Shown piece by piece: positions 14,793 through 23,450 of a stretch of DNA of 39,840 nucleotides (positions are counted from its first letter, which is position 1; each line of letters opens with the position of its first letter). A program made the position numbers and the translations under genes. The notes below the pieces were generated by a model. The model was given only the letters and a program-made list of their open reading frames with translations. It had not been told where the DNA came from and searched no databases. The DNA is from a virus, in IMG/VR virus record IMGVR_UViG_3300021364_000058, positions 1-39,840 of that record; one strand, given 5' to 3'.

Positions 14793-15188
14793 TTAGAATG
14801 ACCACTTTGCGCCGATTGAGGTAGCTGTACGGTCTAGGTCAGCATCAAAGTCTGTGTTGCTGAAAAGTACAAGTCCGTTAGCCATTTCGTATGATACGCC
14901 AATGCTTACGCCAGACATTTCATAATCAAAATCCCAGTCATCGTTCTCAAATCCTACAGAAGCGTCTAAGCTTAGGTCCATTGGTAGAGCAGCAGTTGCA
15001 CCAAGTGTTGCAGCCATTGTTCTGTCACCACCGAACCAGTCGCCAGCTACAGTAGCATCTGGAGTAGTTGTGTATTCAAAACTAGCGTATGGAGAAATCA
15101 TGCTTCCGCCGCCTAGTTCCTGTGCACTTGCTGCACCTGCTACAGTTACAGCCATTGCTGCTGCTGTAGTTGCGATAATAGTTTTCAT
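14793..15188 (-). CDS. Mini outer-membrane beta-barrel protein with signal peptide
   Basis: A 131-residue protein. A signal peptide (MKTIIATTAAAMAVTVAGAASAQ) is followed by amphipathic beta strands and an acidic composition (FENDDWDFDYEMSG, NTDFDADLDRTATSIGAKWSF). The final residue is Phe, the outer-membrane assembly signal. A mature chain of about 108 residues could form six to eight strands, smaller than most porins. It may change the host surface, for example for superinfection exclusion, or act in lysis. A GGAGGG site precedes the ATG, and two late-type motifs lie upstream. Confidence 0.75.
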   Translation of the reverse strand: MKTIIATTAAAMAVTVAGAASAQELGGGSMISPYASFEYTTTPDATVAGDWFGGDRTMAATLGATAALPMDLSLDASVGFENDDWDFDYEMSGVSIGVSYEMANGLVLFSNTDFDADLDRTATSIGAKWSF

Positions 15189-15209
15189 AGGTTTTCCCTC
15201 CGTTTTAAA

Positions 15210-15226
15210 AACTAAATTATTTAGTT
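15210..15226 (-). repeat. Inverted repeat in the leader of the outer-membrane-protein gene
   Basis: AACTAAAT-T-ATTTAGTT, a near-perfect palindrome containing one of the TAAATA hexamers (15218-15223). It may be a leader hairpin or an operator. Confidence 0.4.
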
Positions 15227-15235
15227 AGTGTGTGT

Positions 15236-15241
15236 TATTTA
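15236..15241 (-). promoter_or_regulatory. Late-type TAAATA motif for the outer-membrane-protein gene
   Basis: Minus-strand context GGATAAATAAC, 47 nt before the ATG. A second hexamer (ACTAAATAA, 15218-15223) lies 29 nt before it. Confidence 0.55.
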
Positions 15242-15259
15242 TCCGATTTACAGTCGGAT
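15241..15259 (-). terminator. Weak hairpin at the end of the nrd operon
   Basis: Minus strand ATCCGA, 7-nt loop, TCGGAT. It immediately follows the stop of the H1-like gene and overlaps the next late motif. There is no U-tract, so it is a candidate only. Confidence 0.4.
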
Positions 15260-15435
15260 TATATGTCTTTTTTATGCTCTTGTATTTCTTTTCGGCGTTC
15301 TTTTGTTAGTTTAAAAAGTTCGCCTAATGCCTTTCTTGCCCTTACGGCTGCTGCCTTTACTTGTTTTTCTTCGAATAATTCTGCCTCTTTGATATAATTA
15401 TTAAACTCTTGTACAATCTGTTCATGTAAATTCAT
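15259..15435 (-). CDS. Small histone H1/Hc1-like basic protein (58 aa)
   Basis: It reads MNLHEQIVQEFNNYIKEAEL, then KAAAVRARKALGELFKLTKE and RRKEIQEHKKD. The segment A-x-R-A-R-K-A-L-x-E-L...R-K-E-I-Q-E matches small phage proteins labelled histone H1-like. Nucleic-acid binding is plausible from its charge but not shown. Its ATG overlaps the glutaredoxin stop (TAATG), so it is the last gene of the nrd operon. Confidence 0.72.
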   Translation of the reverse strand: MNLHEQIVQEFNNYIKEAELFEEKQVKAAAVRARKALGELFKLTKERRKEIQEHKKDI

Positions 15436-15665
15436 TATGCCTGATCCTTAAAAAAATTATTTAGTTCAACATATCCTCCGATTAATTTATCATCGATAAA
15501 AATTTGTGGAAGTGTTTTTGCCTCAGGTACTGCTTCTAGGAGCTGCTCCCGGGTGTGTGTTTTTCCTATTTTGTTTTCAGTATACAATATATCTTTTGAC
15601 TGCAATAATTTTTTTGCAGATTCGCAATATCCACAATGGTCTCTACTCCATATTACAATGTTCAT
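15435..15665 (-). CDS. grx: Glutaredoxin
   Basis: A 76-residue thioredoxin-fold protein with the dithiol active site CGYC (Cys11, Cys14), the cis-Pro motif TLPQIFID and the glutathione-binding GGYVEL. It reduces disulfides with glutathione. In the nrd operon its probable job is to re-reduce the C-terminal CEAC pair of NrdA; it could also recycle the phage peroxiredoxin. Confidence 0.93.
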   Translation of the reverse strand: MNIVIWSRDHCGYCESAKKLLQSKDILYTENKIGKTHTREQLLEAVPEAKTLPQIFIDDKLIGGYVELNNFFKDQA

Positions 15666-15677
15666 ATTTTGTCCTTT

Positions 15678-15968
15678 CTACGGCAAGGCAATGCCAGTTG
15701 TAGAGCTTACATACTGTTTTGCTAAATCTTTCTCAGTTTTTACAATACAGGTAATGGCACTGCTTTTCAAAGTAAATTTACTATCATGACTAGCGCTAAA
15801 CATAAACGGACCTAGACCTAAGCCTTGTCCTTGCATGATTAGCATCATTGGCTTTGATAGTGTCACACCATCTGCATTTTCACTATCGAATCTGCCAACT
15901 ACTTCTTCACCACCGGTGAGCTTTAATGATACAGTGTCACCAGTTTTGTATGGTGTTTCGATTAACAT
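15678..15968 (-). CDS. Sm/LSm-like small barrel protein, unknown
   Basis: A 96-residue protein. The opening KTGDTVSLKLTGGEEVVGRF followed by VTLSKPMMLIM has the strand pattern of an Sm-like barrel (a G..V...L..G....G.... start). No second Sm motif is clear, so this is a fold guess. It sits between nrdB and grx, with its ATG overlapping the nrdB stop. Confidence 0.6.
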   Translation of the reverse strand: MLIETPYKTGDTVSLKLTGGEEVVGRFDSENADGVTLSKPMMLIMQGQGLGLGPFMFSASHDSKFTLKSSAITCIVKTEKDLAKQYVSSTTGIALP

Positions 15969-17071
15969 TATAATTTAAATCCTTTTAACATGTCATTATT
16001 TACGTCTTGTTTAATACCGCCTACAATATATGATTCTACTTCTGTCTCCTGCGGCGCTACTTGTAGTGTGTTTGAGCTTAACCAATGCTGTGTCCACGGT
16101 AGCGGATTTGTGTTAACTGGTGCATCGAAAATTGCATTGTATCCAAGTGCCTTGAGTCTGCGATTAGCAATGTATTCTACATACTGATGTAACAGCGTTT
16201 GATTAAGACCGATCATTGAGCCGTCCTTAAACAAATAGGTTGCCCATGCTTTTTCCTCGTCTACACATTCTCGCCACATATCATAAACTTCTTCTTCGCA
16301 CTCTTTCGCGATGTCTACCATTTCTGGATCATCTTTGCCTTGAGCCCAAAGTTTTAAAATATGCGTAGTTAATGCAAGGTGCTGGGCCTCATCCCGTGCA
16401 ATAAGACTAATAATCTTAGCACTTCCTTCCATGAGCTTTAATTCACCAAAACCAAAAGTACATGCGAAAGACACATAGAAACGCAAACCTTCTAAGATGT
16501 TTACATTCATCATTGCCAAGTAAAGTTTTTTCTTAACTTCATGCATAGACCCTTTCTTGTGATGGAACCAATTATCACTTGCTTCATTAAATGCATCGTA
16601 GTTTTTGGTAACTGATACTGCACGTTCAATAATTTTATCATCTTCGAGGATTGTGTCTAGCACTTCACTTGGATCGCTGTAGATATTTTTCATAATGTGC
16701 GTGTACGAGCGACTGTGAATAGTTTCAAAAAAGTCCCAAGTCACAATACAGCCTTCTAGCTCAGGAATACTAACATGAGGCAAGAAGCTAAGACATGGTC
16801 CGCGACCTTGTACACTATCTAGCAGAGTTTGATACTTTAGGTTAGCTGTAAAAATATGTTTTTGCTCTGGCCTAAAGTTTGCATAGTCTGCTCGATCTTT
16901 TTGCAAACTGACTTCTTCAGGTCTCCAAAAATAACCAAGCATAGTTTGGTTAAGTTTATCAAACACAGGAAACTTAAATACATCATAGCGCTGGGTATTT
17001 TGTTCAGCTCCAAAAAACATATTTTGTTTTGTGAAATCAACTTTCTCTTGATTAAAAACGGTTTTACTCAT
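15968..17071 (-). CDS. nrdB: Ribonucleotide reductase class Ia, beta subunit
   Basis: A 367-residue protein carrying the diiron-tyrosyl radical cofactor. WDFFETIHSRSYTHI holds the first Glu-x-x-His and the radical Tyr. FGFGELKLMEG and ISLIARDEAQHLALT give the second set of Glu and His ligands. Together with NrdA it makes dNDPs for phage DNA synthesis. The start MSKTVF overlaps the nrdA stop by 4 nt (ATGA) with GAGG 10 nt upstream; an ATG three codons earlier is possible but too close to the SD. No intein or split was seen. Confidence 0.96.
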   Translation of the reverse strand: MSKTVFNQEKVDFTKQNMFFGAEQNTQRYDVFKFPVFDKLNQTMLGYFWRPEEVSLQKDRADYANFRPEQKHIFTANLKYQTLLDSVQGRGPCLSFLPHVSIPELEGCIVTWDFFETIHSRSYTHIMKNIYSDPSEVLDTILEDDKIIERAVSVTKNYDAFNEASDNWFHHKKGSMHEVKKKLYLAMMNVNILEGLRFYVSFACTFGFGELKLMEGSAKIISLIARDEAQHLALTTHILKLWAQGKDDPEMVDIAKECEEEVYDMWRECVDEEKAWATYLFKDGSMIGLNQTLLHQYVEYIANRRLKALGYNAIFDAPVNTNPLPWTQHWLSSNTLQVAPQETEVESYIVGGIKQDVNNDMLKGFKL

Positions 17072-19380
17072 ATTGCGCATGCCTCACACATTTCGTCTTC
17101 CTCTGGAAGATCTTCTAAAATTATATTTTCTTCGACTTTCGATTCTTCATCTGTAATCTCAGACGGATCAACTTTGTAATCATAAGTGTTTTGATAGTAG
17201 CTTGTCTTCCAACCTAGCTTGTAGGTAGTTAACAAGTCTTGCATCATTACACTCATTGGTACTTCATTGTCCTGATACTGTATTGGATTATAACTCCAAT
17301 TTGCAGAAATTGCTTGATCAAAAAACTTCTGCATAGCAGCAACAATCTTTATGTAACCCTCGTTGCCTTTCATATCCCAAAGCAAAGTATAGTGTTGCTT
17401 TAGTGATTGATACTGTGGCACAATTTGCTTTAATGGCCCTTTTTTACTTTTCTTAACGCTTAAATATCCACGTGGCGGTTCGATGCCATTTGTTGCATTA
17501 CACACTACACTTGAACTTTCACTTGGCATTTGAGCACTCAGTGTAGAATGCCGCAATCCCCATGTTGCAATATCTTCACGTAGTGCATCCCAATCGTGTC
17601 GTAGATCTACGCCGCCGATTGCTTCGTCGACGTCTTGTTTGTAAGTATCAATCGGAAGCACGTTATCTGCATATTTTGTGCGTTCGAAATATTCACACTG
17701 GCCACGTTCTTGTGCAAGTTTGTTTGATGCCTTAAGCAGATAGTACTGGAAACTTTCGGTAAGTTTGTCTACAAGCACTGCTGCTTCATTATCTTCATAA
17801 CTAACTTTATTTTTTGCAAGGAAGTGGGCAAGCCCTACATAACCAATACCTAGTGAGCGACGTGCTTTAGTGGAAATTTCTGCTGCTTGTACTGGGTACT
17901 TTTGGTAATCAATAATCTGCTCCAAAGCTCTTACTGCAAGATCGCAAAGATCTTCAAGATCGTCTAGTTCTTTGATAAGCCCAACGTTTATAGCGCTTAA
18001 AATACAAAGTGCAATTTCGCCATCTTTATCATCGATATGATCTAAAGGTGTCGTAGGCAATGTAATCTCTTGACATAAGTTACTCATATAAACTTTGTCT
18101 TTAAAAGAACTATGTGTGTTTGCGTGATCTACATTCATAATGTAGATACGTCCGGTCTCAGCTCGTTCCTTAATTAACTCACTAAACAGTTCCATTGCAG
18201 GAACACGCTTTTTCGGAATAGAACGACTGTTCTCGTATTGCTGATAAAGTTCTTCAAACTCGTCAGGATCGCCAAAGTAAGCTTCGTAGAGCCCTGGAAC
18301 ATCATGTGGTGAAAATAATGTAATATCTTCTCCGTTCAGCAGCCTAGTGTACATTGTCCTGTTGAGTTGTATACTATAGTCCAATTTTCTTACACGACTG
18401 TCTTCTGTGCCTTTGTTGTTTTTCAACACAAGTATATCTTCAATCTCTTGATGCCACAACGGGAAATGAACAGTAGCACTACCTCCTCGTACTCCGTTCT
18501 GTGTACAACATCGTACAGTAGATTCAAACTTTTTTAAGAACGGAACCACCCCAGTGTGCGCAACTTCGCCGCCGCGGATTTTACTGTTGACTCCACGAAT
18601 TCTACCAGCATTAATCCCGATACCAGCACGTTGAGCGGTATAGCGGCCAATAGCCATATCACTAGAGAAAATGCTGTTGAGAGTGTCATCACTATCCACA
18701 AGCACACAGCTAGCAAATTGACGTATTGGCGTTCTAACCCCTGCCATAACGGGTGTAGGAATGTTAACTTTGAATAGAGAAATTGCATCATAGTACTTCT
18801 TTACATATTGTAAGCGCTCTGCTTTAGGATAATCAGCAAATAGTGTTGCTGCAATCATCATGTACATAAACTGTGGCGTTTCAAAAATTTCCCCAGAGGA
18901 TCGATCCTGTACTAGGTACTTATCAACTACTTGTCTTAGTCCTGCATATGTAAAGTTTTCATCACGTTTGTGATGGATATAAGAATCTAATTTATCAATC
19001 TCTTCTTGACTGTACATTGACAAAATTTCGCGATCGTATACACCACGGAAAATATTTTTCTCAATGATTTGACTTAGTGTAATAGTTTGGTATCCGCCAA
19101 ACACTTGCTTGTACAAGCCGTAAGATAGTAGTCGTGCTGCTGCATATTGATAGTTTGGAGTTTCAAGATTTATAAGATCGCTAGCGCTTCGTACAAGTAC
19201 TTCTTGTATCTCTCCAGTCGACATACCGTTATAGAATTGTATGTTTGCATTCATTTCAATTTGACTACTACTGACACCAGCTAGTCCATTACATGCTTCT
19301 TCTACAACGAAGTGAATTTTGTCGATGTCGAGTGGTTCTCGAGAACCATCACGCTTGACAATCATTATATCTCGATTCAT
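17068..19380 (-). CDS. nrdA: Ribonucleotide reductase class Ia, alpha subunit
   Basis: A 770-residue catalytic subunit. Residues about 5-95 form the ATP-cone (VKRDGSREPLDIDKIHFVVE). Active-site elements are ASCVLVD, GGSATVHFPLWH, SNLCQEITLPTT (thiyl-radical Cys), LCILSAINVG and SESSSVVCNATNGIEPPRG. The C terminus ends CEACAI, the redox Cys pair served by glutaredoxin. It reduces ribonucleotides in the cytoplasm. It is the first gene of an nrdA-nrdB-Sm-like-grx-H1-like operon behind a consensus early promoter, with TTGGAG as the ribosome site. Confidence 0.97.
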   Translation of the reverse strand: MNRDIMIVKRDGSREPLDIDKIHFVVEEACNGLAGVSSSQIEMNANIQFYNGMSTGEIQEVLVRSASDLINLETPNYQYAAARLLSYGLYKQVFGGYQTITLSQIIEKNIFRGVYDREILSMYSQEEIDKLDSYIHHKRDENFTYAGLRQVVDKYLVQDRSSGEIFETPQFMYMMIAATLFADYPKAERLQYVKKYYDAISLFKVNIPTPVMAGVRTPIRQFASCVLVDSDDTLNSIFSSDMAIGRYTAQRAGIGINAGRIRGVNSKIRGGEVAHTGVVPFLKKFESTVRCCTQNGVRGGSATVHFPLWHQEIEDILVLKNNKGTEDSRVRKLDYSIQLNRTMYTRLLNGEDITLFSPHDVPGLYEAYFGDPDEFEELYQQYENSRSIPKKRVPAMELFSELIKERAETGRIYIMNVDHANTHSSFKDKVYMSNLCQEITLPTTPLDHIDDKDGEIALCILSAINVGLIKELDDLEDLCDLAVRALEQIIDYQKYPVQAAEISTKARRSLGIGYVGLAHFLAKNKVSYEDNEAAVLVDKLTESFQYYLLKASNKLAQERGQCEYFERTKYADNVLPIDTYKQDVDEAIGGVDLRHDWDALREDIATWGLRHSTLSAQMPSESSSVVCNATNGIEPPRGYLSVKKSKKGPLKQIVPQYQSLKQHYTLLWDMKGNEGYIKIVAAMQKFFDQAISANWSYNPIQYQDNEVPMSVMMQDLLTTYKLGWKTSYYQNTYDYKVDPSEITDEESKVEENIILEDLPEEDEMCEACAI

Positions 19381-19400
19381 AACTGCTCCAAATTTTTATT

Positions 19401-19429
19401 ATTATAGTAGGTATTCCGCCAAAAGTCAA
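19401..19429 (-). promoter_or_regulatory. Consensus early promoter of the nrd operon
   Basis: Minus strand: -35 TTGACT (19424-19429), 17 bp, -10 TATAAT (19401-19406). The transcript would start about 15 nt before the nrdA ATG and include TTGGAGC. Confidence 0.85.
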
Positions 19430-19468
19430 TATTATTTTGTTGGTATAATATGTATCTCGAATTGGCGT

Positions 19469-19482
19469 AGTGTTATAACACT
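19469..19482. repeat. 14-bp perfect palindrome upstream of the nrd promoter
   Basis: AGTGTTATAACACT, centred about 47 bp upstream of the nrdA -35 and 27 bp past the fibre-gene stop. Its arms run in the opposite order to the NrdR box (ACACTATATATAGTGT type). It may be an operator or a weak terminator. Confidence 0.45.
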
Positions 19483-19502
19483 GCTTAATGGGTTTTGTGA
19501 AA

Positions 19503-21134
19503 TTATTTTATCAATTCTACAGAATATCTAAACTTACAACTTCCTAATAGATCGTTTTTTACGCCTAGTAAAATTGTTTCGTCTGAGCTATCACCGTTAA
19601 CATCTGTAAGTGTTGCATTAAACAAGAAATCTAATTCTTTGTTTGCATCACCTTCGTAGTCGTAACTGTCACTTATCCTTACAGTATTAGATACTCCATT
19701 ACAAGTAACACGAAGTTCACCCGATCTAGTGGCACTAAAGTCTAAACTGTTTAGATGATAGCGAATTTTAAACTGCTGTGCTTCAACACCTGTATCTGCA
19801 GGAAGTCTAAGTCTTGTTACATAGGTACTACTTGATCCTATTTGTCGTTCTATATAATACCTGCTGGTATGATTCACACTACCTTGAATCTCATTTATGT
19901 ACGGGTAACCTACGTAGGTGTTATCACTGAGAATTTTTGATCTAGAAAAGTAATCATTTATGCTTGCATTACCTGCAATATCAAATCGCAAAACAGGATG
20001 TGCTGCTTCATAATCAGCGCCGTGATTATTTCCTACAAATTCAAACGTGTTTTCTTGGCTCACATTATCGTAACCAAACTTAAAATAAATTGCCTGCTGA
20101 CTTACGTCCTTAAATGTAGAATTTTCAACTTTGTTTTGTATTGCTCCTGTTCTAATACCACTTGACGAGGACGAATCTAAAGTTGAAACTCCTACACCGA
20201 ATCCTAGTCCAACGCCTAAGTCGTAAAAATTACAACTTTCCCAAAGATTAAATTCAGTATCCCAATCGCTGTATACAGCATAAGACAAGTGATCAAATTT
20301 ACAATTAACAAATCTGTTGTTAGTGCTTTTTACACTGGCACTCAAATTGTTTAGAACAATTCCACTATTGGCAGATGTAATACCGTCTGTTGATGACCAT
20401 GCACCTTTAAACTTTACATTTTCAAATATGCTATCTTTACAGCTATCCATTTGTAAAATTGTATTATTTTGCGTAGTTTCTAAATTACAATTACGGAATA
20501 ACAAATGACTGCTTTGATTTGCTGTAGTGCTGGTACTGTGTGCAGCTGGTGATCCAGGGGTGCTGTCTTCGTTTACTGTAACAAAACAAACAGTTTGAGA
20601 TCCTGTGTTTCTAATAACAGTGTTGTCTATACCCTCACCTACTATATTAACATGGGGTGGTAAGTATACAGTATTAGTGATAGTGTACACACCTGCAGGA
20701 AAATATAACACAACTCTGCTCTTTTCCGTGCCTTTAGTAGACGTGTTTAGATATAATTGGTCAACTGCGTTCTGTAACAATGTTGTTACATCTTGTGTGC
20801 TTGTGCCAGTCATACCAAAATCAGCAGCAGAAGCAAAATCATCTAATTTATTTTGCAACGTGCGTTTGGTATTGTCCGTTACGCCTGTTCTAATATAGCC
20901 TAGATCTGAATTGTATGAATACTCATTTGCTAATTGAAAGATATTTGACTCATTTGTTAATATCTGTGTGTTACCAACAGCTGGCGCACCTTCACTAACA
21001 GAACCATTACCTATAAAAAGCTCTTGAGTATCTACAGCCCAACCTAGCTCACCACTTGCTAATTGTGGTAAACCTGAACCTGAATTCTTTTTACCACGTC
21101 TTACTTGTATTTTACTGATCTGAACAACAGCCAT
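19503..21134 (-). CDS. Tail fibre / tailspike-like protein with a right-handed beta-helix
   Basis: A 543-residue virion protein. Residues 1-55 (KIQVRRGKKNSGSGLPQLAS..LGWAVDTQELFIGNG) form the fibre N-terminal attachment domain common in marine phages. Residues about 85-400 read as parallel beta-helix repeats opened by VVLYFPAGVYTITNTVYLPP and NIVGEGIDNTVIRN, the pectate-lyase-like pattern, with Asn-rich turns (FVNCKFDHLSYAVY, VENSTFKDVSQQAIYF). The last 100 residues are a beta domain. It may bind or degrade surface polysaccharide. A late-type motif lies 23 nt upstream. Confidence 0.85.
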   Translation of the reverse strand: MAVVQISKIQVRRGKKNSGSGLPQLASGELGWAVDTQELFIGNGSVSEGAPAVGNTQILTNESNIFQLANEYSYNSDLGYIRTGVTDNTKRTLQNKLDDFASAADFGMTGTSTQDVTTLLQNAVDQLYLNTSTKGTEKSRVVLYFPAGVYTITNTVYLPPHVNIVGEGIDNTVIRNTGSQTVCFVTVNEDSTPGSPAAHSTSTTANQSSHLLFRNCNLETTQNNTILQMDSCKDSIFENVKFKGAWSSTDGITSANSGIVLNNLSASVKSTNNRFVNCKFDHLSYAVYSDWDTEFNLWESCNFYDLGVGLGFGVGVSTLDSSSSSGIRTGAIQNKVENSTFKDVSQQAIYFKFGYDNVSQENTFEFVGNNHGADYEAAHPVLRFDIAGNASINDYFSRSKILSDNTYVGYPYINEIQGSVNHTSRYYIERQIGSSSTYVTRLRLPADTGVEAQQFKIRYHLNSLDFSATRSGELRVTCNGVSNTVRISDSYDYEGDANKELDFLFNATLTDVNGDSSDETILLGVKNDLLGSCKFRYSVELIK

Positions 21135-21157
21135 TAGATTACCTCACCTATATAAGC

Positions 21158-21163
21158 TATTTA
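21158..21163 (-). promoter_or_regulatory. Late-type TAAATA motif for the tail-fibre gene
   Basis: Minus-strand context GATAAATAG, 23 nt before the ATG, with GTGAGG between. Confidence 0.58.
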
Positions 21164-21173
21164 TCAGCTTTTC

Positions 21174-21725
21174 CTAGTTTGCTAAAGGGTTATCCAAAGC
21201 TAATTGTAGTTTAGAGTTTAAGCGATTTTCGAGCTCATTGATTTTTCTATCTGTATCTGCATATAATTGATCTCGCTTAGTATCAAATCTTTGATCTGCA
21301 ATATCAATCATTTCTCGCACATCTGCTTCGGAAGCATTTACACGATTTTCAATTCTATCTACTAGATCTTCCACTCTGCCTACATCATCTTTTAGATCAT
21401 TACGTATGTCTCTTGCATAATCTGTAGCTTGCATTACAGCGTCTTCAGTAGCATCCATTTGTTCTGCAAGCACACTCATCTGTTGCTCTATTCCCGACAG
21501 GTCTGGTGCTACATACGATTGGATCATTTCTTTCATATCCATGTAATCATTATATACTGTAAAAGCGCCATATAAACCACCTACTACGCTAGAAGCAAGG
21601 GCAAATGCTGCCCCTGCTGTAACTGCTGTTACTTTAATACCAAGTATTTTAAATTCTTTATTTTTTAAATTCTCGATACTATCTTCTAGTTGTTCGAGGC
21701 CTTCTCCTAAATCTTTGTCAGCCAC
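21174..21725 (-). CDS. Membrane-anchored coiled-coil phage protein (183 aa)
   Basis: A short N-terminal coil (residues 5-24) is followed by a hydrophobic segment (about 30-55, VTAVTAGAAFALASSVVGGL) and a long heptad-rich coiled coil (60-175). It starts with GTG, supported by AAGGAG 8 nt upstream. It follows the nuclease gene after 12 bp. Function is unknown; structural or membrane-associated roles are possible. Confidence 0.68.
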   Translation of the reverse strand: MADKDLGEGLEQLEDSIENLKNKEFKILGIKVTAVTAGAAFALASSVVGGLYGAFTVYNDYMDMKEMIQSYVAPDLSGIEQQMSVLAEQMDATEDAVMQATDYARDIRNDLKDDVGRVEDLVDRIENRVNASEADVREMIDIADQRFDTKRDQLYADTDRKINELENRLNSKLQLALDNPLAN

Positions 21726-21737
21726 GTTTTTATCTCC

Positions 21738-22172
21738 TTAATCTAGGACTACTTTACCTTCTGCAAGTAGTCTTTCTCTGTTTTTCATGTGTTGTTCTTG
21801 TACGTCATCTTTGCTTTGACCATGATAAGGTACTGCATGACCTTCTTCAATCATATAAGCAGTTACACGTTTTTCGCCAATTAAAAAATCACCAAGAATA
21901 CGTCCAAACTTGCCTTTCATATCTTCGCCGTTTTTTGCTACTTCGGTTTTTAAGACTTGATAAGAACCTTCAGGTAATAATTCTTTCAACCGTTCTTTAC
22001 TTGCTAATCCAAATGCTTTTTCTGTTAAATCTCTAGTTCTTGATTCAGGAGTGTCTATTCCCATAATTCGAACTCGTTCGTCCGTTAGACATACGCCAAA
22101 ACCTAGATCAATATCAACGTCAACTGTGTCGCCGTCAACTACTTTTAAAATTTTTGCTCTATATTGATACAT
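21738..22172 (-). CDS. Staphylococcal-nuclease-like (thermonuclease) protein
   Basis: A 144-residue SNase/OB-fold nuclease. VVDGDTVDVDIDLGFGV carries the calcium-binding Asp, RVRIMGIDTPESR the catalytic Arg and Glu, and KFGRILGDFL the second Arg. The end AYMIEEGHAVPYHGQSK fits the family too. There is no signal peptide, so it acts in the cytoplasm or virion. It cleaves DNA or RNA, possibly degrading host nucleic acid. AAGGAGAGGG precedes the ATG. Confidence 0.9.
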   Translation of the reverse strand: MYQYRAKILKVVDGDTVDVDIDLGFGVCLTDERVRIMGIDTPESRTRDLTEKAFGLASKERLKELLPEGSYQVLKTEVAKNGEDMKGKFGRILGDFLIGEKRVTAYMIEEGHAVPYHGQSKDDVQEQHMKNRERLLAEGKVVLD

Positions 22173-22190
22173 ACCCTCTCCTTTATTATA

Positions 22191-23450
22191 TCAATTATAT
22201 TGGCTTTGCACCATCTCCCTATGCTTTAGCTCTTGTGCTAGACCATTTCGTAAGCCCTGCCTACTGTCAGGAACATACAAATCTTCATACGGGTTTTCTG
22301 ATACATATAACAAGCCATCTGGAACTGTTGCGTTATATGCACTAAACCCTGGGACATAACTCATAAGTGCAAGTATTTGTGCTTGCAAAGCCATTTGTGC
22401 TTCTGCATCTGCTGCCGCTGCTAAATCTTCAGCGAGACTTTTGAGTTTGTCCTTTACTAATTCTTTTACTTTTTCTCTTTTTGAATCATTACCTTCTTCA
22501 TCTAATTCTTCAGTCATTTCTGATTCGTTATCGGTTGACTCTTCTACGGTTGCTTCTATAACAACTATAGGATCAGGCATTGTATTTTGTACAGGTAAAG
22601 CTGCAACTACAACTGTTGTTGAAGATTCTTGTTGCGGAGTATAATTTGGACACAACGGTGAATATTGTGGATCTGCATTACACATGCTGTTAAAGTATGC
22701 ATCTTGGTAACCCGGACATGACATATCATACAGAGGATTCGCTGTGCATTGTGTTGTAAAAAGCTGTTCAGCAAAAGCTTCAGCATAGCCAGGACACGAA
22801 GGATCGGCAAGTGGATCTGTATAACAAGGATTTGCAGAATATATTAGGTTTAATGAAGATGCTCCAGTTGCAAATTCTGGGCCGTAATATCCTGCCCAAT
22901 TGCCTGTATCGTCGCCAAAAGCAGATACTACTAAGTTTCCAAAGAAAGCAGGTTCAAGAAAAGGATCGCCAAAATATGTTGATCCCGAAAACGTTGTCCA
23001 ATCGTATGAACCACTATAGTTGTATGTGTATTGTTTATATAAACTACCGTCAGCGTTATAGATGCTAACTGTAATGTAAAATGGATCAGTGCCAGGCTGA
23101 TCACCAAAAAGATTAGCGTTACCGTTTTTAATGGTCCATGAATATCTATATCCGTCTACTTGTATTCCTGCTTCTTGCAGGGCTTGATTTATTGCTATAG
23201 TTTGCCTAACCACTCCGCCTCCCCAGCCCCAATAAAATGTGCCTCCGCCATAGTTAGGCACGCTGCCGCCACTAGTGCCTGCCCAGCAGTCGACGCCCGG
23301 AGTGCAAGCTGTATAAGACCCACTCCAAGTTCCTGTAAGAAGATTCTCTGTCTCAGATGATTGACTATTAGCCGCCGAGGAAACTAAAAGTGAGAAAAGC
23401 AAGGAAACCAAGTATAATGATTTCACCTGACTCAGGATTTCTCTTAGCAT
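22191..23450 (-). CDS. Secreted Cys-repeat protein
   Basis: A 419-residue protein with an N-terminal signal or anchor (LYLVSLLFSLLVSSAANSQ). Residues 35-200 are Gly/Trp/Tyr-rich beta (GGGTFYWGWGGGVV). Residues about 208-270 hold three repeats of the form N-P-x-Y-x(4)-C-P-G-Y-x(2)-A. An acidic linker, a helical segment and a C-terminal domain follow. Similar Cys-Pro-Gly-Tyr repeats occur in large proteins of marine T4-like phages. The start is placed at MLREIL because GGAAG precedes it; it overlaps the upstream secreted-protein gene by 83 nt. Function is unknown; envelope or virion location is likely. Confidence 0.65.
   Translation of the reverse strand: MLREILSQVKSLYLVSLLFSLLVSSAANSQSSETENLLTGTWSGSYTACTPGVDCWAGTSGGSVPNYGGGTFYWGWGGGVVRQTIAINQALQEAGIQVDGYRYSWTIKNGNANLFGDQPGTDPFYITVSIYNADGSLYKQYTYNYSGSYDWTTFSGSTYFGDPFLEPAFFGNLVVSAFGDDTGNWAGYYGPEFATGASSLNLIYSANPCYTDPLADPSCPGYAEAFAEQLFTTQCTANPLYDMSCPGYQDAYFNSMCNADPQYSPLCPNYTPQQESSTTVVVAALPVQNTMPDPIVVIEATVEESTDNESEMTEELDEEGNDSKREKVKELVKDKLKSLAEDLAAAADAEAQMALQAQILALMSYVPGFSAYNATVPDGLLYVSENPYEDLYVPDSRQGLRNGLAQELKHREMVQSQYN

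Noticed and set aside
19469-19482. NrdR box upstream of nrdA
   Set aside because: The arms are in the opposite order to the NrdR consensus, and only one copy is present.
19431-19502. Possible tRNA in the gap before nrdA
   Set aside because: No cloverleaf, no TTCGA-type T-loop and no acceptor pairing; only a palindrome.
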